64,000 bases of DNA from contig NZ_CP011454.1 of NCBI RefSeq assembly GCF_000695095.2, forward strand, positions 1,612,001 to 1,676,000. Reading direction: 5' to 3'. The DNA is from Gemmatimonas phototrophica (GTDB lineage Bacteria; Gemmatimonadota; Gemmatimonadetes; Gemmatimonadales; Gemmatimonadaceae). The notes under the pieces were generated by a model, which was given only the letters and a program-made list of their open reading frames with translations, was not told the DNA's origin and ran no database searches. Positions 27,070 through 37,638 of this stretch are shown piece by piece (the first letter of the stretch is position 1; each line of letters starts with the position of its first letter). The position numbers and the translations under genes were made by a program.

Positions 27070-28071
27070 TTACTCGTACCGAATGAACACCACATCGGAG
27101 ATGCGCCCGGCGGAGGTTGTGGTGCGAGAGAGCGGCGCGATGCTCAGTTTGGTGACCGGTCCCGACCCCTGCAGGCGCAAAAGGTACTCCGTCATCTGAT
27201 TCAGGTGGTCAAACTCAATGCTCAAATGCCAGCCGCCCTCCGTTGGGCCAACGCCACGCAGCTGCATTCCCGGTACCAGCGCCGCTGCGGCGCGCTTGCG
27301 CACCAGCTCCTTTTCCGGATCGGGCGGGCCGTTTTCCGCGAGTTGCTCCTCCTGCCACATGCGGGCGTCTTGCGCCCGCTGACGCTCCGCCGAGGGTTCT
27401 GCCGTCGCCCATTCGAGCGCTGCCACCTGTTCCGCCATCGTTCGCTTCCGTTCCCGCGCCACCGGAGGCGGTCGATCCGGATCGAACTTTTCCGTCATGG
27501 TCCAGATTGAGCGTGTTTCAAAGGTGCCGGGCAATGGAATCCCCTTGCAGCCGTCACCGCACCACACGGTAAACTCGGCGTAGTCCGTAAAGTCGAGTCG
27601 GGCCACCAGATCCCCGTCTTCATTAGGAGCGATTCTGACGGCGTGGCGCTTCGGATAGAAGTCGTCGGTGCGGACTTCCGCGTCCCAGAGGCTCGGCGCT
27701 CGACTATCACCAAAGCGCAGCCAGCCATCCCCACAGAAATAGTCACCTGACCACTCGCTGCCTTTCTGCAGCCTCCCCGTCTGCTTTACGCTATCGCGGA
27801 ATACCGACGTTACCGTGAGCCCCGAATCCGCCGCGCCGCTCAGCTCAAAGTAGGCCAATGGCTCCTCCATGCTGTCCTCCGTGTCGCGATGCTTGGCCAT
27901 CAGCACGGTGATGGGGTCGTAGGAGGCAAAATAGCGGCCGGCGACATTGGGGCAGAGCGAGTCGCTGGCCAGCACCAGGTCGGGCCACCCGCGAGGCATC
28001 CCCTTGGTGGGGCCGCAGGCCGTGACCGCGACCGCCAGCGTGACCAGCGCAGAGATCCAGAGAAAGGACAT
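27070..28071 (-). CDS. Lipoprotein of unknown function
   Basis: A 333-residue protein with a lipoprotein signal (MSFLWISALVTLAVAVTACG; lipobox VTAC). I do not recognise the mature part. It has a cysteine-containing beta-rich region (YFCGDGWLRFGDS, FTVWCGDGCKGIPLPG) that could form two disulfides, then a charged helix (ARERKRTMAEQVAALEWATAE and QDARMWQEEQLAENG). The C-terminus reads SAGRISDVVFIRYE. ATG 28071 is chosen for its lipobox; the frame is open upstream but without a signal. It is divergent from the anchored protein at 28170 (98-bp gap). Together with the MCP gene 118 bp downstream it may form a two-gene unit. Confidence 0.68.
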   Translation of the reverse strand: MSFLWISALVTLAVAVTACGPTKGMPRGWPDLVLASDSLCPNVAGRYFASYDPITVLMAKHRDTEDSMEEPLAYFELSGAADSGLTVTSVFRDSVKQTGRLQKGSEWSGDYFCGDGWLRFGDSRAPSLWDAEVRTDDFYPKRHAVRIAPNEDGDLVARLDFTDYAEFTVWCGDGCKGIPLPGTFETRSIWTMTEKFDPDRPPPVARERKRTMAEQVAALEWATAEPSAERQRAQDARMWQEEQLAENGPPDPEKELVRKRAAAALVPGMQLRGVGPTEGGWHLSIEFDHLNQMTEYLLRLQGSGPVTKLSIAPLSRTTTSAGRISDVVFIRYE

Positions 28072-28169
28072 ATCCACAGGACGACCTACGGAGACTGCCG
28101 TTGCAGTTCGGCCCGCCGTAGCTTCCTCTGAACCTCCCCCTCCCTGTTCTCCCCTCCTGGCCAATCCCT

Positions 28170-29017
28170 GTGGGCTGTCTTTCCCGAATCGGATGCGCGG
28201 TCGTCCTCGTTGCCGGTGCTGCTGCCGGTTACTGGCTGTACGGTGATCGCCTGCCGTCGGTCCTTTCCCGTGCGGCCAGCGGTGCGGCCGACAAGGTGAC
28301 CGACGCCGCCGTGCGCACCAGCGAACGGCTGGACAGTCAGGAAGGGGCGCGCATTGCCGCCGAGGAGGAGGCGCGGCGCCGTGCGGCGCGTGAGGCGCGG
28401 GATAAGGAGTTGGGGTGGGTCACGGTGAACGCCGACAATCCCGTGGTCCCCAAGGGCAATCCCCTGGCGCCACTGCGGCGAAAGTCGGGGCCCGCCTATG
28501 TGTCGCTGACCGCCGCCCAGGTGGCCGGCTTCCTGGCGCCGTTGCTCAAACAGTTGCCGCCCTCAGCGTCCACCGCGCAGCTGGCGCTCGATGGCGATCA
28601 ATTGCTGGTGCGCACGTCGGTGTCGCTGAGCGACTTTACCGGGCAAACCGCCATTGGCTCGGTGTTGGGCAAAGCACTGGTGGGTGAAGACACGTTGTTC
28701 CTGGCCGGGCCACTGGAACCGGTGCGCCCGGGGCTGGCCCAGTTCCAGATCCGGGAGTTGCGCCTCAAGGGCATTGATGTGCCCACGCGGGTCATCCCGG
28801 GCATTGTGCGTAGCCTTCGCGCGGCTGCCGGACAGAACGCCAAGGGGGAACGCGCGGCGCGCCCGGCGGTAGACAGTGCAGATAGCGCAGGGCGTGGGGC
28901 CGATGGGGTGGCGCTGAATGCCCTGCCGGTGCCACTGCCCAGTACGGTGAGCGATGTGCGCGTCGTGAACGGCAAGCTCACGTTGTATCGCGCCACTTCT
29001 CCTGCTACCCGGAAACA

Positions 29018-29021
<4 letters not shown>
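28170..29021 (+). CDS. Membrane-anchored protein of unknown function, coupled to NtrX-like regulator
   Basis: A 283-residue protein with an N-terminal hydrophobic anchor (IGCAVVLVAGAAAGYWLYGD), a helical Ala/Arg/Glu-rich linker (about 45-85), and a beta-rich domain with repeated LxLDGDQLLVRTSVSLSDF-like strands. The strand pattern reminds me of LmeA/DUF2993-type lipid-binding proteins, but the match is weak. Start GTG 28170. Its stop overlaps the start of the response regulator gene (ATGA at 29018-29021), so the two are translationally coupled. An envelope sensor or an output of that regulator is possible; nothing here proves either. Confidence 0.65.
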
Positions 29022-30388
<1,367 letters not shown>

Positions 30389-30396
30389 GAGAGGGC

Positions 30397-31023
30397 ATGA
30401 GCGACTGGGACAAGGAACTGGCCAAAATCGACAAGCAGCTCGCGTCCATCTCTGACGAGGAGCTGCTGAAGACCGCGCAACCCGTGGCACCGGCCAAAGG
30501 CGCCTCAACGGCCAAGGCGTTGCCGGCGGGGCGTACCGCGGCGGCGCCGGCGATGGCCGCCCCATCCGTAGGCGCCGGGAAGCCGTGGGTGGCCTGGGTG
30601 AAAGTGCTGGTGGCCGTGGGGGCCGCGGCGGGGCTCATGTACTGGCCGTGGCCAGCCCGCTGTGGCGCCCCGCTCATTGGCTTTACGGCGGCGACCGGCG
30701 GCGTGGCGCTGTTGGGCATCTGGAGTGCAGTGGGGACCTGGCGCCATCGATTGGGCTGGGCGCACCTGGCCTCGCTGCTCGTGACCGCGTGGGGCCTTGG
30801 GCTGGGCGCACGCGAGGTACTCCCCCGGGTGGGGTACGCCATTCCTTCGCTGGAACGGGCTGCGCAGTGGAGCTGTGACGGGTTGCCAGCGGTACCCGTG
30901 ACTTTGCCCGCCAATACGCTGCCACCGGGACCGACGGCGCCCACTCTGGAACCGGGATCACCACAAAATCCCTCTGGCGCCACGCCGTCGGGTGGCACCG
31001 CGGCTGGGGGGACCACGCTGTAG
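30397..31023 (+). CDS. Membrane protein of unknown function
   Basis: A 208-residue protein. The N-terminal 60 residues are charged and then Ala/Pro-rich (KELAKIDKQLASISDEELLK), followed by about four hydrophobic segments (about 68-85, 90-110, 118-135 and 140-150). The tail is Pro/Gly/Thr-rich. The start ATG 30397 follows AGGAGAGGGC, a good ribosome-binding site that decides the start. It lies 8 bp after the response regulator gene, so it belongs to the same transcript. I do not recognise the family. Confidence 0.65.
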   Translation: MSDWDKELAKIDKQLASISDEELLKTAQPVAPAKGASTAKALPAGRTAAAPAMAAPSVGAGKPWVAWVKVLVAVGAAAGLMYWPWPARCGAPLIGFTAATGGVALLGIWSAVGTWRHRLGWAHLASLLVTAWGLGLGAREVLPRVGYAIPSLERAAQWSCDGLPAVPVTLPANTLPPGPTAPTLEPGSPQNPSGATPSGGTAAGGTTL

Positions 31024-31046
31024 TTGGCTCCGGCTACATTTGTGGC

Positions 31047-32534
31047 ATGACCACCACTTATAAGAATTTCATCGGCGGTCAGTGGGTTTCCCCAACCACT
31101 GGCGCCTACTTCGAGAATCGGAACCCGGCCAACCAGGACGATCTGATCGGGATGTTCCCGGCCTCCGGTTCCGAGGATGTTGATGCCGCCGTCGCCAGTG
31201 CGCAGCGCGGCTTTGCGCTCTGGAAGCGCACCCCGGCACCGGCCCGCGGCGATGTGTTGCGCCGCGTGGGCGATCTGCTTGCGGCACGCAAGGAAGAACT
31301 GGCCAACCTCATGACGCGCGAGATGGGCAAGCCGCTCGCAGAAACGCGCGGCGATGTCCAGGAAGGCATCGATACGGCGTATTACGCCGCCACCGAAGGC
31401 CGTCGGTTGTTTGGGCATACCGTGCCCAGTGAGCTCGCCAACAAGTGGGCCATGAGCATGCGCCGCCCCATTGGAGTGTGCGGCCTCATCACGCCATTCA
31501 ACTTCCCGCTCGCCATTCCCACCTGGAAGGCGTTTCCGGCGCTGCTGTGCGGCAACGCGGTGGTGCTCAAGCCCGCCGAAGATGTGCCGCACACCTGCAC
31601 CGTGCTGGTGGAAGTGCTGCTCGAAGCGGGCCTGCCGCCGGAAGTCATTCAGTTGGTGCACGGCGCGGGCGAAGTGGTGGGCAAGGCGCTGGTGGAGCAT
31701 CCGCAGGTGCCGGTCATTTCGTTTACCGGAAGCACCGAGACTGGGCGCTTGGTTGGCGAAACGTGTGGCCGCATGCACAAGCGGCTGTCGCTGGAAATGG
31801 GCGGCAAGAACGCGCAAATCGTGCTCGACGATGCCAACCTCGATCTCGCCCTTGATGGGGTGCTCTGGGGCGCGTTCGGTACCACCGGCCAGCGGTGCAC
31901 GGCCACCAGCCGTCTCATTCTGCAGGAGGGCATTCACGATGCCTTCGTGGCCCGGTTGGCCTCCCGTGCCGCTACGCTCAAGCTGGGCGATGGGCGCGTC
32001 GTGGGAACCGATGTGGGGCCGCTGGTCAACCAGGCCGCGCTGGACAAGGTGGAGCACTACATCGGCGTCGGGCGTGACCAGGGGGCCACGCTGGTGTGCG
32101 GCGGGGAGCGCGCCACCGGTGGCGATCTCGACAAGGGCTACTTCTTTCAGCCCACGATCTTCAGCGGCGTGACCGCCGGCTCGCGCCTCGATCAGGAAGA
32201 AATCTTTGGGCCGGTGCTCTCGGTGATCAAAGTGGCGAGTGCCGAAGAAGCGTTTGCCGTGAACAATGGCGTGCGCTACGGACTCTCGAGCTCCGTGTAC
32301 ACGAGCAACGTGAACGTGGCGTTCCGCGCGCTGCAGGATCTCGACAACGGCATCACCTACGTGAATGCCCCCACCATTGGCGCCGAAGCGCACCTCCCCT
32401 TTGGTGGCGTCAAGGAAACCGGCAACGGGCACCGCGAAGGCGGTTGGGAAGTGTACGAGTTCTACTCGGAAACCAAGGTCGGATACGTGGACTACTCGGG
32501 TGCGCTGCAACGCGCACAGATTGACAATTATTAA
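31047..32534 (+). CDS. NAD(P)-dependent aldehyde dehydrogenase family protein
   Basis: A 495-residue protein with the ALDH superfamily layout. Catalytic residues are Glu250 (LSLEMGGKNAQIV) and the nucleophile Cys284 (TTGQRCTATSR); the Asn that stabilises the intermediate is in TPFNFPLAIP, and EIFGPVLSVI and LPFGGVKETGNGHREGG follow. The C-terminal ending is unlike the ALDH7 (antiquitin) lineage. It oxidises an aldehyde to the acid. The substrate is unknown; related bacterial enzymes act on semialdehydes such as 2,5-dioxopentanoate. A 42-bp gap leads to the lepB gene, so they could share a transcript. Confidence 0.92.
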   Translation: MTTTYKNFIGGQWVSPTTGAYFENRNPANQDDLIGMFPASGSEDVDAAVASAQRGFALWKRTPAPARGDVLRRVGDLLAARKEELANLMTREMGKPLAETRGDVQEGIDTAYYAATEGRRLFGHTVPSELANKWAMSMRRPIGVCGLITPFNFPLAIPTWKAFPALLCGNAVVLKPAEDVPHTCTVLVEVLLEAGLPPEVIQLVHGAGEVVGKALVEHPQVPVISFTGSTETGRLVGETCGRMHKRLSLEMGGKNAQIVLDDANLDLALDGVLWGAFGTTGQRCTATSRLILQEGIHDAFVARLASRAATLKLGDGRVVGTDVGPLVNQAALDKVEHYIGVGRDQGATLVCGGERATGGDLDKGYFFQPTIFSGVTAGSRLDQEEIFGPVLSVIKVASAEEAFAVNNGVRYGLSSSVYTSNVNVAFRALQDLDNGITYVNAPTIGAEAHLPFGGVKETGNGHREGGWEVYEFYSETKVGYVDYSGALQRAQIDNY

Positions 32535-32576
32535 CCATTTGAAACCGGTGCCGATCGGTTGGCTGTGGCGGCGCGT

Positions 32577-33290
32577 ATGCGCTCCGTAGATCGGCACCGC
32601 CGCGACGACGCCTTACGCGAAGCCAATCGTTCGCGGCGCGGGACACGGGGAGGGGGGCGTACGGGGGCGCGGGTGAGCAGCTGGCTGGTGGTGCTCCCCG
32701 CGGCGCTCGTGTTATTCCTCGTGCTCCGCACCTTCGTGGTAGAGGCGTTTCGCATTCCGTCGTCGAGCATGGAGCGCACCCTGCTGGTGGGCGACTTTTT
32801 GCTCGTCAACAAGTGGGTATACGGAGCACAGGTCCCCTTCACGCGCACCCGGCTACCGGCGCTGCGAACCCCTCGTCACAACGACGTTGTGGTCTTTGAC
32901 TGGCCGGTGGACCCGGCCAAGGCGTTTGTCAAACGTCTGGTCGGGCTGCCTGGTGACACGCTGAGCATGATGCAAGGGGTGTTGCGTCGGAACGGCACAC
33001 CGTTGCGCGAATCATACGCGTTTCGCGGCGTCGCCACTGGCGGGGTCTACGACACCATCCTGGATGCGCGTGACAGCTGGGGGCCGCTGGTGGTGCCGCC
33101 TCGACACCTCTTTGTCCTGGGCGACAACCGCGCCAATTCCCTCGACAGTCGCTACTGGGGCTTTGTCCCCGATAGTTTGCTGCGCGGGGCACCGTGGTTC
33201 GTGTACTACAGTTTTACCCCCGACTCCACAGAGCGCGCACCGTGGCTGACCCGCATTCGCTGGGACCGACTTGGAACGACGGTCCGATAA
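32577..33290 (+). CDS. lepB: Signal peptidase I
   Basis: A 237-residue protein with an Arg-rich N-terminus and one membrane helix (about 38-57). Box B holds the nucleophile Ser64 (PSSSMERTLLVGD), and box D the general base Lys119 (FVKRLVGLPGDT). Box E is LGDNRANSLDSRYWGFV. This is the enzyme that removes signal peptides from exported proteins at the outer face of the inner membrane. The Ser-Lys dyad is intact. I chose ATG 32577; a TTG at 32559 would add six residues. Confidence 0.93.
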   Translation: MRSVDRHRRDDALREANRSRRGTRGGGRTGARVSSWLVVLPAALVLFLVLRTFVVEAFRIPSSSMERTLLVGDFLLVNKWVYGAQVPFTRTRLPALRTPRHNDVVVFDWPVDPAKAFVKRLVGLPGDTLSMMQGVLRRNGTPLRESYAFRGVATGGVYDTILDARDSWGPLVVPPRHLFVLGDNRANSLDSRYWGFVPDSLLRGAPWFVYYSFTPDSTERAPWLTRIRWDRLGTTVR

Positions 33291-33457
33291 CTGCAGCGGT
33301 AAAGCTGTCCCGGATTTAGCAGCAGGGTGCGTTGACGAATGGCCTCGTCTCCGTCAGGCTTATAGTTCGGCAGTTCCGTTAAAGTAAATGCTCGATACCG
33401 CGTTTCCCTCCTGCGCGGTGTACACGATGGGCCTCTCAGCACTCGAGCCGGTCGAAC

Positions 33458-34318
33458 ATGGCTGTCACTCCCCCGAAAAAGAAGGCGTCGTACGAGGAAG
33501 GCTCCCTCGATCAGTACCTGCGCGACATCAGTGCGTATCCGCTGATTTCGCGAGAGGAAGAAGCCGAGCTGGCACGACGTATTCGTGCGGGAGATCAGGA
33601 AGCGCTCGACAAGCTGGTGCGATCGAATCTGCGCTTTGTCGTCAGCGTGGCCAAGAAGTATCAGAATCAGGGCGTATCCCTCTCCGACCTGATCAACGAG
33701 GGCAACCTCGGCCTGATCCGTGCGGCCCACAAGTTTGACGAAACGAAGGGGATCAAGTTCATCTCCTACGCCGTCTGGTGGATCCGTCAGGCCATCCTGC
33801 AGGCCCTCGCGGAGCAGTCGCGCATCGTGCGCGTGCCACTCAATCGGGCCGGGACGCTGCACCGCATCGGCAAGCGCGCCAATACGCTGCTGCAGGAGCT
33901 GGGGCGCGAGGCCACGCACGCGGAAATTGCCGAAGGCATGGACATTACCGAGGAGGAAGTCGCCAAGACGATGTCCATCTCGCAGGTGCACCTGTCGCTG
34001 GATGCCCCGCTTACGCCTGGCGAAGACAATCGCCTGCTGGATTATCTGCCCGATACGATGCACCCCACGCCGGAAGATCAGACCTTTGAAAAGGCCATGA
34101 TCGAAGCCATCGCCGAGTCGTTGGGTGGGCTCAAGGAGCGTGAAGCGAAGATTCTTCGTCTCTACTTCGGCATTGATGGTGGCGAGGCGATGACGCTCGA
34201 GGAAATCGGCGCGGACCTCGGCATCACCCGGGAACGCGTCCGGCAGATCAAGGAAAAGGCGCTGTCGCGGTTGCGTCACGTGAGCCGCGCCAAATCACTC
34301 GAAAGCTTCCTCCTATAA
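33458..34318 (+). CDS. rpoD: Primary-type RNA polymerase sigma-70 factor (short form)
   Basis: A 286-residue sigma factor with regions 1.2 (SLDQYLRDISAYPLISREEE), 2 (LRFVVSVAKKYQNQG, SDLINEGNLGLIRAAHKFD, SYAVWWIRQAI), 3 and 4 (TLEEIGADLGITRERVRQIKEKALSRL). Region 1.1 is missing, as in the short RpoD of Bacteroidetes and related phyla. Because region 2.4 and 4.2 look canonical it should recognise ordinary -10/-35 elements. The upstream 167-bp gap is AT-enriched, and the promoter is not clear. It ends 1 bp before the yajQ start. An alternative is a group 2 sigma factor, but length and composition favour the housekeeping role. Confidence 0.88.
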   Translation: MAVTPPKKKASYEEGSLDQYLRDISAYPLISREEEAELARRIRAGDQEALDKLVRSNLRFVVSVAKKYQNQGVSLSDLINEGNLGLIRAAHKFDETKGIKFISYAVWWIRQAILQALAEQSRIVRVPLNRAGTLHRIGKRANTLLQELGREATHAEIAEGMDITEEEVAKTMSISQVHLSLDAPLTPGEDNRLLDYLPDTMHPTPEDQTFEKAMIEAIAESLGGLKEREAKILRLYFGIDGGEAMTLEEIGADLGITRERVRQIKEKALSRLRHVSRAKSLESFLL

Positions 34319-34319
34319 C

Positions 34320-34820
34320 ATGGCTTCAGCGTATTCATTCGATGTGACCACCGGCTGCGATTTGCAGGAAGTGGACAACGCGGTCAATCAAGCGCAAAAG
34401 GAAGTGGCGCAGCGCTTCGACTTCAAAGGCTCGCACATTCTCATCGACTTCAAGCGCGCCGACGCCGTGATTCACATTGAGGCGGAAGGCGAAATGCGGC
34501 ACGACGCCCTTATCGATGTGCTGCGAGGGAAGCTGATCAAGCGGGGCGTCTCGGTGAAGAATCTCGAGTTCACCGACCCCAAGCCTGGCAGTCACGAGAT
34601 TCTGCGTTCGGAAATCAAGCTCAAAATGGCGCTGGACAGCGAGACGGCCAAGAAGGTTACGGCCGCGGTCAAAGAGGCCAAGCTCAAAAAGATCACGGCG
34701 TCCATTCAGGGTGAGCAGGTACGCATTTCCAGCCCGGACAAGGACATGCTGCAGGAGTGCATAGCGATGTTGCGCGGCGGGGAATTCGGCGTGGAGCTGC
34801 AGTTCGGGAATTTCCGGTAG
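34320..34820 (+). CDS. yajQ: YajQ family protein
   Basis: A 166-residue protein that starts ASAYSFDVTTGCDLQEVDNAV and shows the family core QRFDFKGS and the repeat LTxxLKMALDSETAKKVTAAV-like segment (AKKVTAAVKEAKLKKITASI). The YajQ family has two RNA-recognition-like lobes, and several members bind cyclic di-GMP. Full length is normal for the family. The start codon comes one base after the rpoD stop, so expression is linked. A cyclic di-GMP effector role would fit with the GGDEF protein in this window, but binding is not shown by the sequence. Confidence 0.9.
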   Translation: MASAYSFDVTTGCDLQEVDNAVNQAQKEVAQRFDFKGSHILIDFKRADAVIHIEAEGEMRHDALIDVLRGKLIKRGVSVKNLEFTDPKPGSHEILRSEIKLKMALDSETAKKVTAAVKEAKLKKITASIQGEQVRISSPDKDMLQECIAMLRGGEFGVELQFGNFR

Positions 34821-34885
34821 GGGCAGCGGCAAGACCGGCCCGCGGCGTCTGGAGCCTGAGTGCCGCAGGGCACTAGATTCCCGGG

Positions 34886-36310
34886 ATGCTGAAATTCGGG
34901 CTGGTCACCCTCGGGTGCGACAAAAATACGGTGGACTCCGAGCGCTATCTCGCGGACCTCGTGGCGCACGGCGCCGAGCCGGTGCAGGACCTGCGCGACG
35001 CGGATGTCGTGCTGGTGAACACCTGCGGGTTCATCGATGCCGCCAAGGCCGAGTCCATTGAGGCCATCGTGGACGCGGCGCGCCTCAAGGATGACGGGCA
35101 GGTGAAGGCAGTCTTTGCCATTGGCTGCATGGTGGAGCGCCACAAGGACGAGCTGATCGACGCGCTCCCCGAAGTCGACGTGTTTCTGGGGAACTCCGAA
35201 ACCGACCGCATTGTGCCGGAACTGGTGGAGCGCGGGCTCTTGGGCGGGTCACTGGTGGAGCACCCCGGTGTGCGCCTGTTCAGCGGCGACCTGCCGCAGG
35301 TGCGCTACCTCAAGATCTCCGAGGGGTGTGACCACGGCTGCGCTTTCTGCGCCATTCCGCTCATGCGCGGCAAGCATCGGAGCTTTGCGCTGGATGACCT
35401 CGTGCGCGAGGCCCAGCTGCTGGAAGCGCAGGGGGCGCGCGAAATCAATCTCGTGGCGCAGGACCTCGCGCATTACGGACGTGATCGCCGCGATGGCAAT
35501 GCACTCCCCGAGCTGCTCGAAGCGCTCGTGCGCGAAACCACCATTCCGTGGATTCGCAACATGTATCTCTACAGCACCGGCATTACGCCGCGGCTGCTTG
35601 AGGTGATTGCGGCCAACGAGCGCATCGTGCGCTGGCTTGATACGCCCATGCAGCACGGCAGCGATGCGGTGTTGGCGCGCATGCGGCGTCCGGAGCGCCA
35701 GAAGACCATTCGCGAGCGGCTCGCGCAGTACCGCAGCATTGTGCCCGATCTGGCCGTGCGCACCAGCGTAATTGTGGGCTTCCCCGGCGAAACTGAAGAC
35801 GATTTCAACACGCTCTGCGACTTCCTCGAGGAGATGCAGTTTGATCGCGTGGGCGTGTTTACCTATTCGCCGCAGGAAGGCACCCGCGCGTTCGCCATGG
35901 ACGACGATGTGGCCGAAAGCATCAAGCAGGAGCGCAAAGAGCGATTGGAGGAGTTGCAACGCAGTATTACCGCGTCGCGCTACGAACGCTTCCTCAATCG
36001 CGAGGCGCGCGTCATGGTGGAGCGGGCCGGCGAGGCGCCCAATGTGTGGGTATGCCGCGCGCCCTGGCAGGCTGATGACATTGATGGGCTCATGCACGTG
36101 TCGGTGCCGGAACCGTTGCGGCAGGGCACGCGTCCGGTGCCGGGCGCCATGCTGGATGTGCACGTTGACCAGGTGGTCGACGATTACGATTTCACCGCCA
36201 CCTTGTTGCGGGTTGCTGATCTGCCCGCGCAGGCAACACCTGTTCGCTCCTCCCGCGCATTGCCGCTGGTGGGGCTCGATACCACGACCGCCGGGAGCTT
36301 TGGCCGATGA
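34886..36310 (+). CDS. rimO: Ribosomal protein S12 methylthiotransferase RimO
   Basis: A 474-residue radical SAM enzyme. The N-terminal MTTase domain carries the cysteines for the auxiliary cluster (GLVTLGCDKNTVDSERYL, NTCGFIDAAKAES, GCMVERHKDEL). The radical SAM CxxxCxxC is CDHGCAFC (near residue 147), and a TRAM-like C-terminal region follows. It adds a methylthio group to an Asp of ribosomal protein S12. The start ATG 34886 gives the family-typical N-terminus. The hemL start overlaps its stop (ATGA), so the two are co-translated. Confidence 0.95.
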   Translation: MLKFGLVTLGCDKNTVDSERYLADLVAHGAEPVQDLRDADVVLVNTCGFIDAAKAESIEAIVDAARLKDDGQVKAVFAIGCMVERHKDELIDALPEVDVFLGNSETDRIVPELVERGLLGGSLVEHPGVRLFSGDLPQVRYLKISEGCDHGCAFCAIPLMRGKHRSFALDDLVREAQLLEAQGAREINLVAQDLAHYGRDRRDGNALPELLEALVRETTIPWIRNMYLYSTGITPRLLEVIAANERIVRWLDTPMQHGSDAVLARMRRPERQKTIRERLAQYRSIVPDLAVRTSVIVGFPGETEDDFNTLCDFLEEMQFDRVGVFTYSPQEGTRAFAMDDDVAESIKQERKERLEELQRSITASRYERFLNREARVMVERAGEAPNVWVCRAPWQADDIDGLMHVSVPEPLRQGTRPVPGAMLDVHVDQVVDDYDFTATLLRVADLPAQATPVRSSRALPLVGLDTTTAGSFGR

Positions 36311-37620
36311 ACGTCTCCAATTCGTTGCGCACCAACAATACGCGCTCCGCTGAAATCATGGCGCGTGCGCGTGGGCGTTTTCCCGGGGGCGTCAATTCGC
36401 CCGTGCGGGCCTTTCGCGGGGTGGGCGGAGAGCCGTTTGTCGCCGCACGAGGCAAGGGCGCCTTTGTGTGGGACGCCGATGGAAACGAATACATCGACTA
36501 CATCCTGTCGTGGGGACCGCTGGTGCTGGGGCACGCGCCGCAGGTGGTGCTCGATGCGCTCGCCAAGGTCATGCAGGATGGGACCAGCTTTGGCATGCCC
36601 ACCGAGCGCGAAGTGGACTTGGCCGACATGATTGCCGCGCGCATGCCGCATCTGGAGATGGTGCGGTTTACCAGCAGCGGTACCGAAGCGGCCATGAGTA
36701 TTGCACGGCTGGCCCGGGCCATCACCAAGCGGGAATACATCCTCAAGTTTGAAGGGTGCTATCACGGCCATGCCGACGCGTTCCTCGTGCGTGCCGGCAG
36801 TGGGGTGGCCACGCTGGGGTTGCCTGATAGCCCTGGCGTACCGGAGGCATTGGCCAAGCTGACGCTGACCTGTGCCTACAACGACCTCGAGGCGGTGGAG
36901 AAGATCGCCCGTGAAGTGCCGTTGGCGGCCATCATGCTGGAGCCCATTGTGGGCAATGGCGGTTATATCGAGCCCACGGCGGAGTTCATTCCGGGGCTGC
37001 GCCGCATTGCTGACGAAACCGGGGCCTTGCTCGTCTTTGATGAAGTGATGACCGGATTCCGCATTGCCTACGGTGGCGCCGCCGAGCGCTTTGGAGTGAC
37101 CCCCGACCTGACCGCGCTTGGTAAGGTGATTGGTGGGGGGCTGCCCGTGGCTGCCTATGGGGGCAAGCGGGAATTCATGGAGCACATCGCGCCCACGGGA
37201 CCGGTGTACCAGGCCGGCACGTTGTCGGGCAATCCGCTGGCCATGGCTGGTGGGCTGGCCACGTTGGGAGCGCTGACGCGCGAAGTGCACGACGGGATCA
37301 CGGCGCAAACGGCCAATCTGGTGCAGGGGATGCGCGACATTGCCGCCCGTCACGGCGTCCCCTTCACGGCCAGCCACAGCGGCTCCATGTGGGGCTTCTT
37401 CTTCCGCGACGGTGTGGTGCGCACCTTCGAAGACGCGAAGCTCAGCGATGTGTCGTTGTTCAAGCGCTTCTTCCACGCCGCGCGTCGGCGTGGTGTGAGC
37501 CTGGCGCCCAGTGCGTTCGAGGCGGCGTTCATGTCGTCGGCCCACGGGCCGGCGGAGATTGCGGAGACACTCAATCGCCTCGACGACGCACTTGGCGCGG
37601 CGTTGGCGGAACGGGACTGA
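36307..37620 (+). CDS. hemL: Glutamate-1-semialdehyde 2,1-aminomutase
   Basis: A 437-residue class III PLP-dependent aminotransferase. The motifs FPGGVNSPVRAF, DADGNEYIDY, SSGTEAAMSIARLARA, GCYHGHADAFLVRAGSG, LVFDEVMTGFR and the PLP-lysine motif TALGKVIGGGLPVAAYGG (Lys273) are all present. It converts glutamate-1-semialdehyde to 5-aminolevulinate, the C5 entry to heme and tetrapyrroles. The length agrees with the family. It overlaps rimO by 4 bp. No other heme gene is in the window. Confidence 0.95.
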   Translation: MNVSNSLRTNNTRSAEIMARARGRFPGGVNSPVRAFRGVGGEPFVAARGKGAFVWDADGNEYIDYILSWGPLVLGHAPQVVLDALAKVMQDGTSFGMPTEREVDLADMIAARMPHLEMVRFTSSGTEAAMSIARLARAITKREYILKFEGCYHGHADAFLVRAGSGVATLGLPDSPGVPEALAKLTLTCAYNDLEAVEKIAREVPLAAIMLEPIVGNGGYIEPTAEFIPGLRRIADETGALLVFDEVMTGFRIAYGGAAERFGVTPDLTALGKVIGGGLPVAAYGGKREFMEHIAPTGPVYQAGTLSGNPLAMAGGLATLGALTREVHDGITAQTANLVQGMRDIAARHGVPFTASHSGSMWGFFFRDGVVRTFEDAKLSDVSLFKRFFHAARRRGVSLAPSAFEAAFMSSAHGPAEIAETLNRLDDALGAALAERD

Positions 37621-37638
37621 ATTGATGCGAGGCTGTGC

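Noticed and set aside
33332-33366. A promoter TTGACG ... TATAGT before rpoD
   Set aside because: The spacer is 23 bases, too long for a sigma-70 promoter, and no better-spaced pair was found.
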